Positions 11,363-20,872 of a stretch of DNA of 64,000 nucleotides are shown piece by piece. A program made the position numbers and the translations under genes. Origin of the DNA: Chrysomallon squamiferum (taxonomy: Eukaryota; Mollusca; Gastropoda; Neomphalida; Peltospiridae). Location: the NCBI GenBank assembly GCA_012295275.1, contig CM022665.1:11495976-11559975 (forward strand), given 5' to 3'. How positions within the stretch are numbered: position 1 is the stretch's first letter; every line of letters starts with the position of its first letter. The notes under the pieces were generated by a model. It did not search any database, was not told the origin of the DNA, and saw only the letters and a program-made list of their open reading frames with translations.

Positions 11363-12002
11363 TATCTTATTTATTTTTATTTTTTTTATTTTTATTTATT
11401 TACATTATTAATATATGATTTTTTTATTTTGTATGTTTATTTAATTTATTCAGTTTTATCAATTTTTATAAAAACAAAATTTAAATAACAGTTGTTATTA
11501 TTAAATTTATAGTTTCTTATTATTTATTTATTTTTGAATGCATCTAATTTATTAATTACTATTGTTATTAATTTTTATAGGTCCTAAAGTTAGCAATGAA
11601 TTCCATCGTACTTTAGTAACAATAATGGCACTACTCTACATCTATGAAGTAATCATGCCAGAATTGTTTCCCTTGGATCCTCAAACCATCAACACCGAAT
11701 GGAGCGGGGTAAAACTGATTGAAAAACAATTTTGTCAACAATGGGAGGAAGTTTTGAAAAGAATGACAGGTCACTTGACTCCATCTGATGTCAACAAAGT
11801 AACAAATGCTGTCAAAAAAGGATTCAGTTACTGGAAAGAGTTTGATAGCAGATACCCTCTCATCTATTACATTTTAGAACTCGGGCCCAACTGGTTATCA
11901 GTAATCAGGTCTTTAATCTGTAGGTTTGGCAGTTCATTTTGGATACTCCAAAATAAACTCCTATTTAAAAACACTGGCTGGAAGACACTTGAATTGCATT
12001 AA
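362..12002 (+). CDS. PARP4: PARP4-like (vault PARP) gene, 3' part, multi-exon
   Basis: The exons assemble in phase into the C-terminal part of a protein resembling vertebrate PARP4, the vault-associated mono-ADP-ribosyltransferase. BRCT, PARP catalytic, VIT and most of the VWA domain must lie upstream of the window. Proposed exons: 362-532, 1040-1120, 1779-1859, 2335-2436, 3039-3167, 3593-3650, 4707-4946, 5274-5336, 5571-5630, 6708-6767, 7191-7430, 7758-7868, 8739-8771, 9321-9620, 9822-10508, 10639-10775, 11043-11121 and 11581-12002. Every junction has GT..AG ends and matching phase. From 3593 to 10508 each junction is phase 1, so cassettes can be skipped or repeated freely. The two ends are recognised by family similarity (QPGLTSVSVEW, FTSFVAVEKRDE, DGYWEL). 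The middle linker is inferred from splice signals and phase only, and the actual isoforms are unknown. Confidence 0.85.
614..720. repeat. (CA)n then (CATA)n microsatellite in intron
   Basis: An uninterrupted CA run at 614-665 is followed by CATA/TACA tetranucleotides to about 720, with more degenerate copies to about 800. It lies in the intron between the 362 and 1040 exons. The long Thr/His and Cys/Val reading frames here are repeat translations. Confidence 0.95.
1231..1290 (+). mobile_element. tRNA-like SINE head (candidate)
   Basis: The stretch looks like the 5' part of a tRNA: an A-box-like TAGCTAAATTGTTAGAG, then a B-box-like GGTTCAAAACTC at normal tRNA spacing. The whole resembles tRNA-Lys. 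It is degenerate and lies inside a PARP4 intron, so a tRNA-derived SINE remnant fits better than a functional tRNA. The 3' end and any poly(A) tail were not defined. Confidence 0.5.
1430..1690. repeat. Purine-rich (GA/AAG) low-complexity intron segment
   Basis: The plus strand is mostly G and A (gagaaaaaacagaaggaaaaattg and similar runs). It lies in the intron before the 1779 exon. No gene signal is seen beyond low complexity. Confidence 0.6.
1985..2275. repeat. Degenerate minisatellite (CACTTACTTA / GCTGGATGTAGACC)
   Basis: Five to seven imperfect copies of a unit of roughly 40-60 bp combining 'tcacttactta' with 'agctggatgttgacc'. It lies in the intron between the 1779 and 2335 exons. Confidence 0.7.
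3593..3650 (+). CDS. PARP4: Acidic linker exon 'DPESEEE' (phase 0 to 1)
   Basis: Acceptor tttgtatccag, then 58 nt reading FLHKLKQHIVISDPESEEE plus one base, then donor gtgtgtac. It starts in phase 0, compatible with the preceding 3039-3167 exon, and ends in phase 1, switching the gene to the phase used by all later cassettes. Its 3' half and the following intron match the acidic exons at 5274 and 7758, where the donor is the stronger gtgagtac. It is therefore probably the oldest or most diverged member of that duplicated exon family. Use in mRNA is inferred. Confidence 0.55.
3662..3910. repeat. (CA)n, (CATA)n and (CCAT)n intron block, first copy
   Basis: CA-rich tract at about 3672-3716, then 'gtccatagatgaatacctac', then CATA and CCAT tetranucleotides to about 3910. 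The same order of elements recurs after the acidic exons at 5337 and 7869, showing that exon and intron were duplicated together. Confidence 0.8.
4357..4632. repeat. 17-bp inverted repeat upstream of Ubl exon 1
   Basis: The arm ccagtctttgctaataa at 4357-4373 is matched in inverse at 4616-4632, about 240 bp apart. The same arrangement occurs before Ubl exon 2 (about 6841-7116). It could be a MITE-like remnant or an intronic RNA hairpin; no target duplication was recognised. Confidence 0.6.
4707..4951 (+). CDS. Ubiquitin-like domain exon, copy 1 (ends LRLRGG-stop or splices in frame)
   Basis: Acceptor aacttcctacag, then an open frame starting PNDVRQVTLKTL and ending HLVLRLRGG then TGA. Without the first four residues it aligns gap-free with all 76 residues of ubiquitin, about 36 identical by eye. 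The Leu8, Ile44 and Val70 patch and the whole LRLRGG tail are kept. Lys6, Lys11 and Lys27 are kept; Lys29, Lys33, Lys48 and Lys63 are Asp, Val, Arg and Asp. There is no ATG start: the exon opens in phase 1 and fits behind the 3593-3650 exon. A GT inside the final Gly codon (GGGGAG|GTTGAC, exon end 4946) would end the exon in phase 1 and allow reading into the 5274 exon. Without splicing the protein ends in a free diglycine. Expression is not shown. Confidence 0.7.
4952..5120 (+). other. In-frame open stretch behind the Ubl stop codon
   Basis: After the TGA that closes the Ubl, the same frame stays open for 56 codons, including an ATG at 4982 (MDRRSFLSVAFELSGNG), before the next TGA. The second Ubl copy has the same stretch. 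It could be a 3'UTR, an old coding tail, or chance. No family is recognised. Confidence 0.3.
5274..5336 (+). CDS. PARP4: Acidic linker exon, copy 2 (EKIEDDEMLTEQSDSESEEE)
   Basis: Acceptor gttattttgatag, 63 nt, donor gtgagtac; phase 1 at both ends. It encodes a strongly acidic, Ser-rich, probably disordered peptide with SDSESEEE, a typical casein-kinase-2-like context (inference). It follows the Ubl exon by about 330 bp and is repeated, in longer form, at 7758. Confidence 0.6.
5368..5741. repeat. (CA)n tracts flanking the 5571 exon
   Basis: CA runs at about 5369-5403 and 5703-5741, plus the 'gtccatagatgaatacctac' block at about 5650. They correspond to the repeat block at 3662-3910. Confidence 0.8.
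5571..5630 (+). CDS. PARP4: Acidic linker cassette exon (QETKALAIFDDEDYEKNAI)
   Basis: Acceptor attattttgatag, 60 nt, donor gtgaatat; phase 1 at both ends. The intron end is nearly the same as before the 5274, 6708 and 7758 exons, so it belongs to the same duplicated family. The peptide is short, acidic and without a recognisable domain. Confidence 0.5.
   Translation: MKKLKHWQSLMMKIMKKMP
5922..6655 (-). mobile_element. Tigger/pogo-like DNA transposon, internally deleted
   Basis: The terminal inverted repeats begin CAGTGG (left CAGTGGATGCCTTGACTTAT, right complement CAGTGGTACCTTGACTTTCG) and are flanked by TA on both sides. On the minus strand the interior starts MDPKKVSVKDSAEKKKRMM and continues SIELKHEIIKKYE, the N-terminal helix-turn-helix (CENP-B/Psq type) region of Tigger transposases, followed by degenerate, stop-interrupted sequence (the longest open piece is 6101-6307). 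The DDE domain is missing, so the copy is non-autonomous. It sits about 50 bp upstream of the acceptor of the 6708 exon. Confidence 0.85.
6708..6767 (+). CDS. PARP4: Acidic linker cassette exon (EQYDECAVYGASEFSESDK)
   Basis: Acceptor cttattttgatag, 60 nt, donor gtgaatat; phase 1 at both ends. It joins in frame from the 5571 exon (G+AG gives Glu) and onward to Ubl exon 2 (G+TT gives Val) or the 7758 exon (G+CG gives Ala). No domain is recognised. The exon and its acceptor survived the transposon insertion just upstream. Confidence 0.5.
7191..7435 (+). CDS. Ubiquitin-like domain exon, copy 2 (ends LRLRGG-stop or splices in frame)
   Basis: Same structure as the 4707 exon: acceptor cttcctacag, PNDVRQVTLKTL start, 76-residue ubiquitin-like fold, LRLRGG, TGA at 7433-7435, and the same possible donor inside the last Gly codon (exon end 7430). 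The only amino-acid change seen between the copies is Leu to Ile in the KADLQ/KADIQ segment. It is phase-compatible with the 6708 exon before it and the 7758 exon after it. Near-identity means the duplication is recent, or gene conversion or selection keeps the copies alike. Confidence 0.7.
7758..7868 (+). CDS. PARP4: Acidic linker exon, copy 3, with internal 24-nt expansion
   Basis: Acceptor gttattttgatag, 111 nt, donor gtgagtac; phase 1 at both ends. It encodes EKIEDDEMLREERDSESEEE followed by two further SDSESEEE-type repeats (SDSESEEE, SGSESEEE). Compared with the 5274 copy it has two extra 24-nt units, a frame-preserving expansion. Likely disordered and phosphorylatable (inference). Confidence 0.6.
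7885..8190. repeat. (CA)n, (CATA)n and (CCAT)n intron block, third copy
   Basis: CA tract near 7889-7906, 'gtccatagatgaatacctac', then TACA repeats at 8117-8156 and CCAT repeats at 8160-8190. Equivalent to 3662-3910. Confidence 0.85.
8739..8771 (+). CDS. PARP4: 33-nt linker microexon (ETLYENAEED)
   Basis: Acceptor cttgttccag and donor gtaagatc are both good; 33 nt, phase 1 at both ends. T+CT gives Ser after the acidic exon, and its final G joins GA of the 9321 exon to give Gly. Short and acidic; supported by splice signals and phase only. Confidence 0.55.
9321..9620 (+). CDS. PARP4: Charged linker exon (REKEREEEEE ... FTEVGSSVPRAV)
   Basis: Acceptor tttgtttcag, 300 nt, donor gtaggtct; phase 1 at both ends. 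It encodes a charged run (Arg, Lys, Glu) then SRGSEEFTEVGSSVPRAVSK and a Ser/Lys-rich tail. The intron end and the first ~100 coding bases closely resemble those of the next exon (9822), showing an exon duplication. No domain is recognised; it lies where vertebrate PARP4 also has a poorly conserved linker. Confidence 0.7.
9822..10508 (+). CDS. PARP4: Pro-rich repeat exon of PARP4
   Basis: Acceptor tttgtttcag, phase 1. After RASEEFIQVGSSVLPAASK it holds tandem units of about 55-60 residues built from RKLPKLSLSALSQPQ, STHFDITQQQQS and runs such as PPARPPAPPPVSPPVPPP. The frame runs open to a stop at 10589, but the sequence needed downstream lies in another frame. A GT at 10509 (CCACCTG|GTACAG) in phase 1 gives an exon end that restores the frame through an acceptor at 10638. 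Vertebrate PARP4 also has a Pro-rich stretch before the MVP-binding end. Possible SH3 or WW ligand (inference). Confidence 0.7.
10639..10775 (+). CDS. PARP4: PARP4 exon after the Pro-rich region
   Basis: Reads TASEQWHRHCASLSEEVYDQ to ...MDLINEQTT and ends at a strong donor (ACT|gtaagtg) in phase 0, matching the next exon, which begins DGYWEL. The start is less sure: acceptor accactctcag at 10637-10638 fits phase 1. The same frame is also open upstream to about 10592, so a frameshifted continuous exon is the alternative. Confidence 0.6.
11043..11121 (+). CDS. PARP4: PARP4 MVP-interaction domain, first exon
   Basis: Acceptor tttcattgacag, 79 nt, donor A|gtaagaaa; phase 0 in, phase 1 out. It encodes DGYWELKDDLDCLLRNILQK then TGLSTL, corresponding to the DGFWKLTPELG...GLHSFL stretch that opens the C-terminal MVP-interacting domain of vertebrate PARP4 (family knowledge). 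Confidence 0.85.
11320..11356. repeat. (TA)n microsatellite
   Basis: Run of TA dinucleotides inside a T/A-only intron before the last PARP4 exon. Confidence 0.9.
11581..12002 (+). CDS. PARP4: PARP4 terminal exon, MVP-interaction domain
   Basis: Acceptor atttttatag; A+GT gives Ser and the frame continues PKVSNEFHRTLVTIMALLYI to a TAA at 12000-12002. The pattern (helix with TIMALLYIYE, then WEEVLKRMTGHLT, VKKGFSYWKEFDSRYP and LELGPNW) matches vertebrate PARP4 (LLDLIATMLVLQFIR, AIKQASEWVRRTEGQYP, LELGNDW). This end tethers the enzyme to major vault protein in mammals; vault association here is inferred. The gene ends as a normal intact ORF. Confidence 0.88.
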
Positions 12003-12094
12003 CTCGGTTAGATTTTTATACTGTTTTTCATAAAATGCATTGGCTATTGACTATGAAACCTTGAAGAACAAGTACATTTTTTTTTTCATTTATT

Positions 12095-12100
12095 AATAAA
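12095..12100 (+). terminator. PARP4 poly(A) signal AATAAA
   Basis: AATAAA 93 nt after the stop codon, in a T-rich 3'UTR. Further AATAAA copies near 12340 and 12402 could serve longer UTRs. Confidence 0.6.
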
Positions 12101-14914
12101 GATATTTCTATGATAAGCATTTTGATATGAATACTTGTGATTATATATTCCACTAAGATTCCAATGAAATATGTGTTTGGTAAAATGAATTCCTACTTGT
12201 GCTAAAACTTTGATTTGTATATGTTAATTTAATGGTTCGTAGGCATCCACAGGATGTGGAAGTGGTAAGGGAATATTCTTCTCCTAAGGATCTGGATGTG
12301 TAATGTCTAGGACATTTATTGCTTGCATTAGATATATAAATAAATGTTATTTTTGTAACCTGACAAATAACATATAATATAATATGTAATTCGTGTAACC
12401 AAATAAATGTTATGTAATAACCAGATAATTATTATTTTATTATTTTTTTTTTACACTTTTAGTTTGTTGCTTATATTTGCATTACTTCTATAGTTAAGCA
12501 ATTCTTTGATATTAGATATAATAAAAAGAATTAAAAAAGAAATGTAAATATAGATACCTTTTTCATACACATAATATTAAGTCATTTAAATATATATATA
12601 TATAATCTGTAACCAGAGAGATATTGTATGCATATAACTTGATAATTATTTTATCAAGAAATTATGAGAGTATATCACTTTTGGTAATTTTAAAAAGATT
12701 GGTTGTTATGTTAACCAAATAAATATAATATTATAGTTTTTTATATAATCAGATAAATTTGTTACAGTGAAGTATTTTATATTATCATATTTGTTCTTTA
12801 CCAGTGGTTTGTATCAATCAATGTCTGTTTTAAATATTATTTTTGTTTTGTTTTTTGCATGTATTTTCATGTACATTATAGTTTTAATTAGCTCTTCTTT
12901 GGCTCAAGAAGAGAAACACAGATTTTGCTTTTGTTATAACACACACACACACACAACACACACACATCAAAACCTGACTTTTTATACATTCCTTTATGAT
13001 TTAGACAGTTATATTAACTGTTATCATTAACTCCTGTGATCCTTTCCAACTATCTTAATTGCAAAGAGATTTGCAGGTTATGAATTTTTCAGATAACCCT
13101 ATGTTTTTATACTTGCCTTTAATATATTAATAAGGTTGTGATTTTATTTTGTATGTATGTATTTCTAGTAGTGTGATAACATTTTTTAAGAAATTGATAG
13201 ATATATATTTAATTAATTGATTATTTTTATTTGCTTTTATATAAATAATTAAAAATAGATTAAAACTATCATAATACTTAAATATTTTACAGCTTGTTAA
13301 AAAAAAAAAAAAAAAATCTGAAGCAATTAATGTTTAGAAGTTTGCATTCTGAACAGATTTGACTTTTTTAACGAGGAATATAAAATATTAATTTAAACAT
13401 GTAAAAATTTATTTTTGTAATCATGATACAGTGGTGAACCTATAACAACAACTTAGTACATTTTATAGACATCCATATTACATAATATTGATATTGTGTG
13501 TATATAATTGTGACCCATCTTTACTAAATGCAGAGTAAGCAGCAAAATACCACATTTATGTAAATGCACAGACTGACATTTTAAAAAATATCTTGACCTA
13601 GTACACAATTTTTTTTAAAGAGAAATTTAAAAACAAAATCATAGACTGTGCAAATGATGGGTTGAGTAGCCATTTCCTCAGTGGTATTTGTCCATTTCTC
13701 TGCAAAGTAAGGTCACCAAAATAATAATGATAGTAATAAAATATTAGCATTTGTTTAAAAACCCTTTGACCAGAAGTATAGAAAAAAAGAAAAGCATTTC
13801 AAAATGTATTTGCTTATTAACATTGCCAACAATACACTAAAGGTTATAATTTGTATATCTTTGTATTACTTTTATTATTATCGTTGTTGTAGTTGTTTTC
13901 TTGTAACAGTTGTTCTTTAAGTTTGTAATTTTATATTTCATACTTAATGTATATTTAAACTTTTTCAGAAATAAATGATTGCTTCAGTTTTTTCTTTTTG
14001 TGGTTTATTTTTAGCACAATTTACAACAGCATCATACCTAATTATAATGACCATGCAGATAATCAACAAGATAAAACACTGGGATCATTATTATGAATTA
14101 AAATGATGGTCTGTAATTATTCACAGACAAACAGACAACAGGACATTATTATCTATTTTCTGAGGATTGGGTTGTATGTATAATTTAAACATGCATTGTC
14201 CAGCCCTGCCAATGTCCGGTGGCAAGTATAACTAAAATCCCAATTATATGGATAAAAAATATTCTATCAAATTTCCGTTAGGTACTGCTAGTCTCATGGG
14301 CAATGCAAAAGTTCACTTGTTCAGTAAGAAATCTAATAGAACAGCTATTTAAAATGCTTTCAAATTCGGGTAAGTCATAGGAGAAAGTAGATGTATGTTA
14401 AGACTTGGGTAAATGATTTAGAATAATATCTGAAGAAACAGGAAATGATGTTACTTTGTTGAACATAGAAAGATGGGCAAATAGATATATTGAGACAAAT
14501 AGACATATTCAAAGAATAGATACAGAAAACAGACTGTAACAATGCTATACATTTTATTCAGAAGTAATGTATTATAGTTTATAGAATTAATCCTAAGTGC
14601 TACGTTATGGCCATTTCCCAATCTTGCAAGTGCTCCATATCTGGTTTATTAAAAGCAGTTAACTTTTAATGCATTCTTTTGCTGGCTGCTACTGTTATTG
14701 TATTATAATCATCATCATTGTCTTCATCAGCAAGATCATCACTATTATTATTATTACAATTATTATTGCTATTGTTGTTATGACTATAGCCCTTCAACTA
14801 CTGTTGTTATTAATAAAACTACAATTATTATTATTAAAACCATGAATAATCTTTGTACAGCTAACAGAATAGGGCCAATAATGATCATAGTAGTTGTAAT
14901 AAAAATAGATGTTA
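12101..14914. other. AT-rich intergenic DNA without a gene
   Basis: No exon with coding character and splice support was seen on either strand. It holds a (CA)n tract near 12941-12966, poly(A) at 13300-13316 and ATT-rich stretches at 14698-14850. Confidence 0.6.
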
Positions 14915-15239
14915 CAGGTACCGGACCAATTATCTGGCATCCTGAAATCCTGAAAGACCAGAAAACCGGAAGTTTTTTCCCGACGTTATTTTCATAGTTC
15001 GCGCTCGCGGGTGTTGTCCTCATCAAACCGGAACTACTCTTTCAAGCCGCGTGGCGTTCATTCACTCGCCGCATTGTTTACGTGTCAAGTCGCCACACTT
15101 GTGTATCGTCAATTTTCTTTATGTTTTTAATTTTAAAATGTTTATGCCTAATTATTTACGTATTTAGGTGCCTTGGTACCAGAAAAACAGAAAATCCAGA
15201 AATCTGGAATGCTTCAGGCGCCAATTGGTCTGGTACCTG
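14915..15239. mobile_element. 325-bp TIR MITE (CAGGTACC ends, TA flanks)
   Basis: The left end CAGGTACCGGACCAATTATC and the complement of the right end CAGGTACCAGACCAATTGGC are inverted repeats, flanked by TA on both sides. The interior (about 14980-15100) is markedly GC/CpG-richer than its surroundings, a sign of a different origin. No transposase is seen. TA target and CAG ends suggest the Tigger/pogo group. Confidence 0.8.
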
Positions 15240-16920
15240 TATATTATTATCATTATAACAACAATAGTAAAATATTATAAAATGAGAATGAACAGGAACC
15301 AAGAACAATATGAAATATGACACTGATGAGAAAATTCATTGGTTTTAAGATATTTCTAAATAATTAACTATACTGATACTGCTGTACTCAGGGCAAAATA
15401 ATATAAAGTCATAAATAAATTGTAATTTAGTGGAATGAGTCTTGATGGGTTGTGGGGTCAAAACCCTAAAGTGTATTCATTGGAGTTTTTTCCAAATATA
15501 GCCAATATCACACAACAAGTTTATCAAATAGTTTTTTGTTGTTTGCATATCGGGGTTTTGAAGTTTTGGCTTTTATAAATACAGATGATTGCTTAGAATT
15601 TCATTACTGTAGCTGAAAATATTAAATTGTATATATATATATAACTGCAATGAATGCAAAATTCTATACAATCTCTTTCTGTAGTGTTTTCCTCCCTCTC
15701 ACTACACACCACAGTACAATGATTTGATTGACACATGGGGCGAGCAGTTTACCCTAAACTGGTTGATCCTGACAGTAATCGGGATGCACTGTTTTACAAG
15801 AGCACTTCACTGTTACAAGTGTCAATACTTTATTCTTTATCACTGTCTCATCTTGTGACAGTATTACTGCAGCTTTCACTTCCATTGACATTTGCTAGCC
15901 AAAAGGCAACATGATATGCACACAGTTTTATGCTAATGTTTGTATAAATAAGGGTGATCAGTGACTGGTACAACAGTTTCAACTTCTGTTGTAAGAAACT
16001 GAGAGAGATTCGTGGCTCTTTTGTGAATCATGTATCTAAATATTTTAACACACGTTTACTGTATGTTACAGCATCCACGTAAAGAGTTTATGACTTTATA
16101 TATTCTTAGATGGTGCTTGGAATAATAATGATGATGATGATGATGATATTAATAGTAACATGTAATAATAATAATCATGATGATAACAAATAACAAGAAT
16201 AAAAATAATAAAGATTTACTCAGAACGTTTTTATATTACAGATTATTAGCCATCACAAAATATTCTTTCATTTTTGATTAAAAACAACAACAACAAAAAA
16301 ACAGCTGTTTAAAGGCCAGTTTAATAAAGACATAAATAAATACTCTTTTAACTAATTAATCAGAAATAACATCTGCAAACCAACAAAGTTTCTGTTAGCC
16401 ATCTTTGGTGTATGACTCTTTTGACACAATACGTCTGTTCCATATAACCTCCACCATTTTGACTTCATGAAAAATTCAACAGACCCATTACTCCTTTTGA
16501 GTTGTTGCCAGCAACCATTATGGATGTTGTCACTAGGGAATGGTAAACCATTTTTATTTCTGAAATACTGTGTGCTTTTCTTTTCATTCATTATGTATGA
16601 ATATATCTTGACTTTGAAGTTGATTTGTTTTCCTTGGCCATTGCGTCTGCTGATTTCACCTGCTGTAACAAATGACTCTTGCCATCTCAGTTGGTTTGCA
16701 GCTAGAAACTTTGACCTAAGGTGTGAAGGGTTCTACGATCAGTTCTCGTTACTGACACATTATAGGTTTATTTAAAATCCCAGCCATTTGCCCTCTATGT
16801 TGTTTTCTTAATGGAAAGGAAAATATATGTTATGATCTTTTGGTAAATTAGTTTCTATGACTATGGCTGAAATGAAAAATAAGAAACGTCATTAACATAA
16901 TAAGCTTTATCATTCTTTTT
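15240..16920. other. AT-rich intergenic DNA without a gene
   Basis: Holds (GAT)n near 16127-16146, (TA)n near 15632 and an ORF pair at 16352-16775 on opposite strands without family resemblance. A weak tRNA-like stretch near 15425-15470 (tagtggaatgag, then ggggtcaaaaccc) could be a SINE relic. Confidence 0.5.
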
Positions 16921-19900
16921 ATTTTACTTCTCTTTCATCCTTTTCACATCATTTTTCTTCATCATCTTTTTTCTTCGTCTTCTTCTTCTTTAGTAATCTT
17001 CACCATCTTCTTTTTCATTAGTAATCTTCTTCACTATCTTCTTTTTTCTTTTTCTTCTTTAGTAATCTTCTTCATCTTCGTTTTTCTTCTTCTTCTTCTT
17101 TAGTAATGTTCATCATCATCTTCTTTTTCTTGTTCTTTAGTAATTTTCTTTATCATCTTTTATCTCCTTCTTCTTTAGTAATCTTCATCATCTTCTTTTT
17201 CCTTCTTCTTCTTTAGTAATCTTTGCCATCTTCTTTTTTCTTCTTCTTTAGTAATCATCTTCATTTGTAATTTTCTTTGTCATCTTTGTTCTTTTTCTTT
17301 AGTAAATTTCTTTATCATCTTTTTTCTTCTTTTTCTTTAGTAATCTTCATCATCTTTTTTCTTCTTCTTCTTTAGTAATCATCTTCATTATCTTCCTTTC
17401 TTTTTCTTCTTTAGTAATCATCTTCATTATTTTCTATTTTCTTCTTCTTTAGTAATCTTCATCATCATCTTTTTCTTCTTCTTTAGTAATCTTCTTCATC
17501 ATCTTCCTTTTTTGTCTTATTCTTCTTTAGTAATCATCTTTATTATCTTTTTTCTTCTTTTTCTGTTGAGTAACCATCTTCTTTTTTCTTCTTTACTAGT
17601 CTTCATCATCTTCTTTTTTCTTCTTTTTCTTTAATAATTTTCTTTTTCCTTCTTCTTCTTTAGTAATCTTCATTATATTCTTTTTTCTTATTCTTTAGTA
17701 ATCTTCTTTTTTCTTCATTATCCTCTTTTTTATTCTTATTTTTCTTTGGAAATCTTCATCATCATTTTATTTTTCTTCTTCGTCATCATTTCTTTCTTCT
17801 TCTTTAGTAATCTTCATCATTTTCCTTTTTCTTCTTCTTCTTTATTAATCTTCTTTATCTTCTTTTTTCTTCTTCTTTAGTAATCATCTTCATTAGTAAT
17901 TTTCTTTGTGATCTTTGTTCTTTTTTTCTTTAGTAAATTTCTTTATCATCTTTTTTTCTTTTTTTTCTTTAGTAATCTTCATCATCTTTTTTTCTTCTTC
18001 TTCTTCTTTAGTAATCATCTTCATTACCTTCTTCTTTTTCTTTTTCTTCTTTAGTAATCATCTTCATTTTCTATTTTCTTCTTCTTTAGTAATCTTCATC
18101 ATCTTCTTTTTTCTTTCCCTTTAATAATCTTCATCATTTTCCTTTTTCTTCTTCTTCTTTAGTAATCTTCATCATTGTCTTTTTTCTTCTATAGTAATCT
18201 TCTTCATCATCTTCCTTTTTCTTCTTCTTTTTTTCTTTAGCAATCTTTATCATCTGCTTCTTTTTTTTCTTTTTCTTCCTCTGTAATAATCTTCATCATC
18301 ATCTTCTTTTTTTTCTTCTTCTTCTTTAGTAATCTTCTTCATTATCTTCTTTTTCTTCTTTTTCTTTAGTAATCTTCTTCATCATCTTTTTTTCTTCCTC
18401 TATAGTAATTGTCTTCATCATCTTCTTTTTTTCTTCTTCTTCTTTAGTAATCATCATCATCATCTACCTATTTCTTCTTCCTTTTCTTTGGCAATCTTCA
18501 CCATCTTTTTCTTTTTTTCTTCCTCTTTAGTAATCTTTATCATCTGCTTCTTTTTCTTTTTTTCTTCCTCTGTAATAATCTTCATCATCATCTTCTTTTT
18601 CTTCTTCTTCTTTAGTAATCTTCTTCATCATCTTCTTTTTCTTCTTTTTCTTTAGTAATCTTCTTCATCATCTTTTTTTCTTCTTCTTCTTTTAATCATC
18701 TTCATCATCTTCTTTTTTCTTCTTCTTCTTCTTCTTTAGTAATCTTCTTCATCATCTTTTTTTTCTTATTCTTTAAATAATCTTCTTTCATCATCATTTT
18801 TTTTTCTTTTTTTTTTAGCAATCTTTATCATCATCTTCTTTTTTTTTTCTTCTTCTTTGTAATAATCATCATCATCATCACCTATTTCTTCTTCTTCTTT
18901 TTTTTGGCAATCTTCATCATCTTCTTCTTTTTTCTTCTTCTTTAGTCTTCTTTTCTTCTTCTTTTTCTTTAGTAATCGTCTTCATCATCATCTTTTTTTC
19001 TTCTTCTTTAGTAATCTTCATCATCATCTTTTTTTTTCTTCTTCTTCTTCTTTAGTAATCTTCATCATCATCATTTTTTCTTCCTCTTTATTAATCTTCA
19101 TCATCTTCTTCTTTAGTAATCGTCTTCATCATCATCTTTTTTCTTCTTCTTTAGTAATCTTCATCATCTTCCTTCTTTGTTCTTCTATTTCTTTAGTAAT
19201 CTTCATCATCATCTTTTTTTTCTTCTTCCTCTTTAGTAATCTTCATCATCTTCTTTTTCTTCTTTTTCTTTAGTAATCTTCTTCATCATCTTTTTCTTCT
19301 TCTTCTTTAGTAATCTTCTTCATCATCTTCTTCTTTTTTCTTCTTTTTCTTTAGTAATCTTCTTCATCATCATCTTTTTTTCTTCTTCTTCTTTAGTAAT
19401 CTTCTTCATCATCTTTTTCTTTTTTTTTTCTTCTTTTCTTTTCTTAATCTTCTTCATCATCATCTTTTTCTTCTTCTTCTTTAGTAATCTTCTTCATCAT
19501 CTTCCTTTTTTTCTTCTTTTTCTTTAGTAATCTTTATCATCTTCTTCTTTTTCTTTTCTTCCTCTTTAATAATCTTCATCATCATCTTCTTTTTTCTTCT
19601 TCTTTTTATTAATCTTCTTCATCATCTTCTTTTTCTTCTTCTTCTTTAGTAATCTTCAGCATTGATCTCTTTTTCTTCTTCTTCTTTAGTAATCTTCTTC
19701 ATCATCTTCTTTTTCTTCTTTTTTCTTTAGTAATCTTCTTCATCATCTTCTTTTTTTTCTTTTCTTCTTCTTTAATAATCTTCTTCATCATCTTCTTTTT
19801 TTTCTTCTTTTCTTTAGTAATCTTCTTCATCATCTTCTTTTTTTTCTTCTTCTTCTTTAGTAATCTTCTTCATCATCTTCTTTTTTTTAGTTTTCTTCCT

Positions 19901-20872
19901 TTTCTTCAGTAATCTTCTTCATCATCTTTTTTTCTTCTTCTTCTTTAGTAATCTTCTTCGTGATCTCTTTTTTCTTCTTCTTCTTTAGTAATCTTCTTCA
20001 TCATCTTCTTTTTTTCTTCTTTTTCTTTAGTAATCTTCTTCATCATCTCTTTTTTCTTCTTCTTCTTTAGTAATCTTCTTCATCATCTTCTTTTTCTTTA
20101 GTAATCTTCCTTTTCTTCAGTAATCTTCTTCATCATCTTTTTTTTCTTTTTTTCTTTAGTAATCTTCTTCATCATCTCTTTTTTCTTCTTTTTCTTTAGT
20201 AATCTTCTTCATCATCTTCTGTTTTCTTCTTTTTCTTTTGTAATCTTCTTCATCATCTCTTTTTCTTCTTCTTCTTTAGTAATCTTCTTCATCATCTTCT
20301 TTTTTCTTCTTTTTCTTTAGTAATCTTCTTCATCATCTCTTTTTTCTTCTTTTTCTTTAGTAATCTTCTTCATCATCTTCTTTTTCTTCTTTTTCTTTAG
20401 TAATCTTCTTCTTCATCTTCTTTTTTTTCTTCTTTTTCTTTAGTAATCCTCTTCATCATCTCTTTTTTCTTCTTCTTCTTTAGTAATCTTCTTCATCATC
20501 TTCTTTTTCTTTAGTAATCTTGATCATCTCTTTTTTCTTCTTCTTCTTTAGTTATCTTCTTCATCATCTTCTTCTTCTTCATTAGTAATCTTCGTAATTG
20601 TCTTTTCTTCTTCATTAGTAATCTTCGTAATTGTCTTTTCTTCTTCTTTAGTAATCTTCATCATCATCTTCTTTTTCATTTTCTTCTTTAGTAATCTTCT
20701 TCATCATCTTCTTTTTTCTTCTTCCTCTTTAGAAATCTTCATCATCTTCTTTTTTCTACTTCTTTAGTAATTTTCTTTATCATCTTTATTCTTCTTCTTC
20801 TTTAGTAATCTTCATCATCATCTTTTTTCTTCTTCTTTTTCTTTAGTAATTTTCTTCATCATCTTCTTTCTA
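16921..20872. repeat. ~4-kb pyrimidine-rich minisatellite (TTCTTTAGTAATCTTCATCATC)
   Basis: Nearly 4 kb of a degenerate unit of about 35-45 bp: a TTC/T tract, TTTAGTAATC, then TTCATCATC; by length about 100 copies. The plus strand is almost only C and T with scattered AGTAA. Each unit resembles a 3' splice site (pyrimidine tract plus TTTAG). On the minus strand, units read GATGATGAAGATTACTAAAG and give short Met/Lys/Glu frames such as 20818-21045, which are repeat translations. No gene adjoins it. Confidence 0.95.

Noticed and set aside
16921-20872. CRISPR-like or coding tandem array
   Set aside because: Units are contiguous and degenerate with no distinct spacers, the organism is eukaryotic, and unit lengths are not multiples of three.
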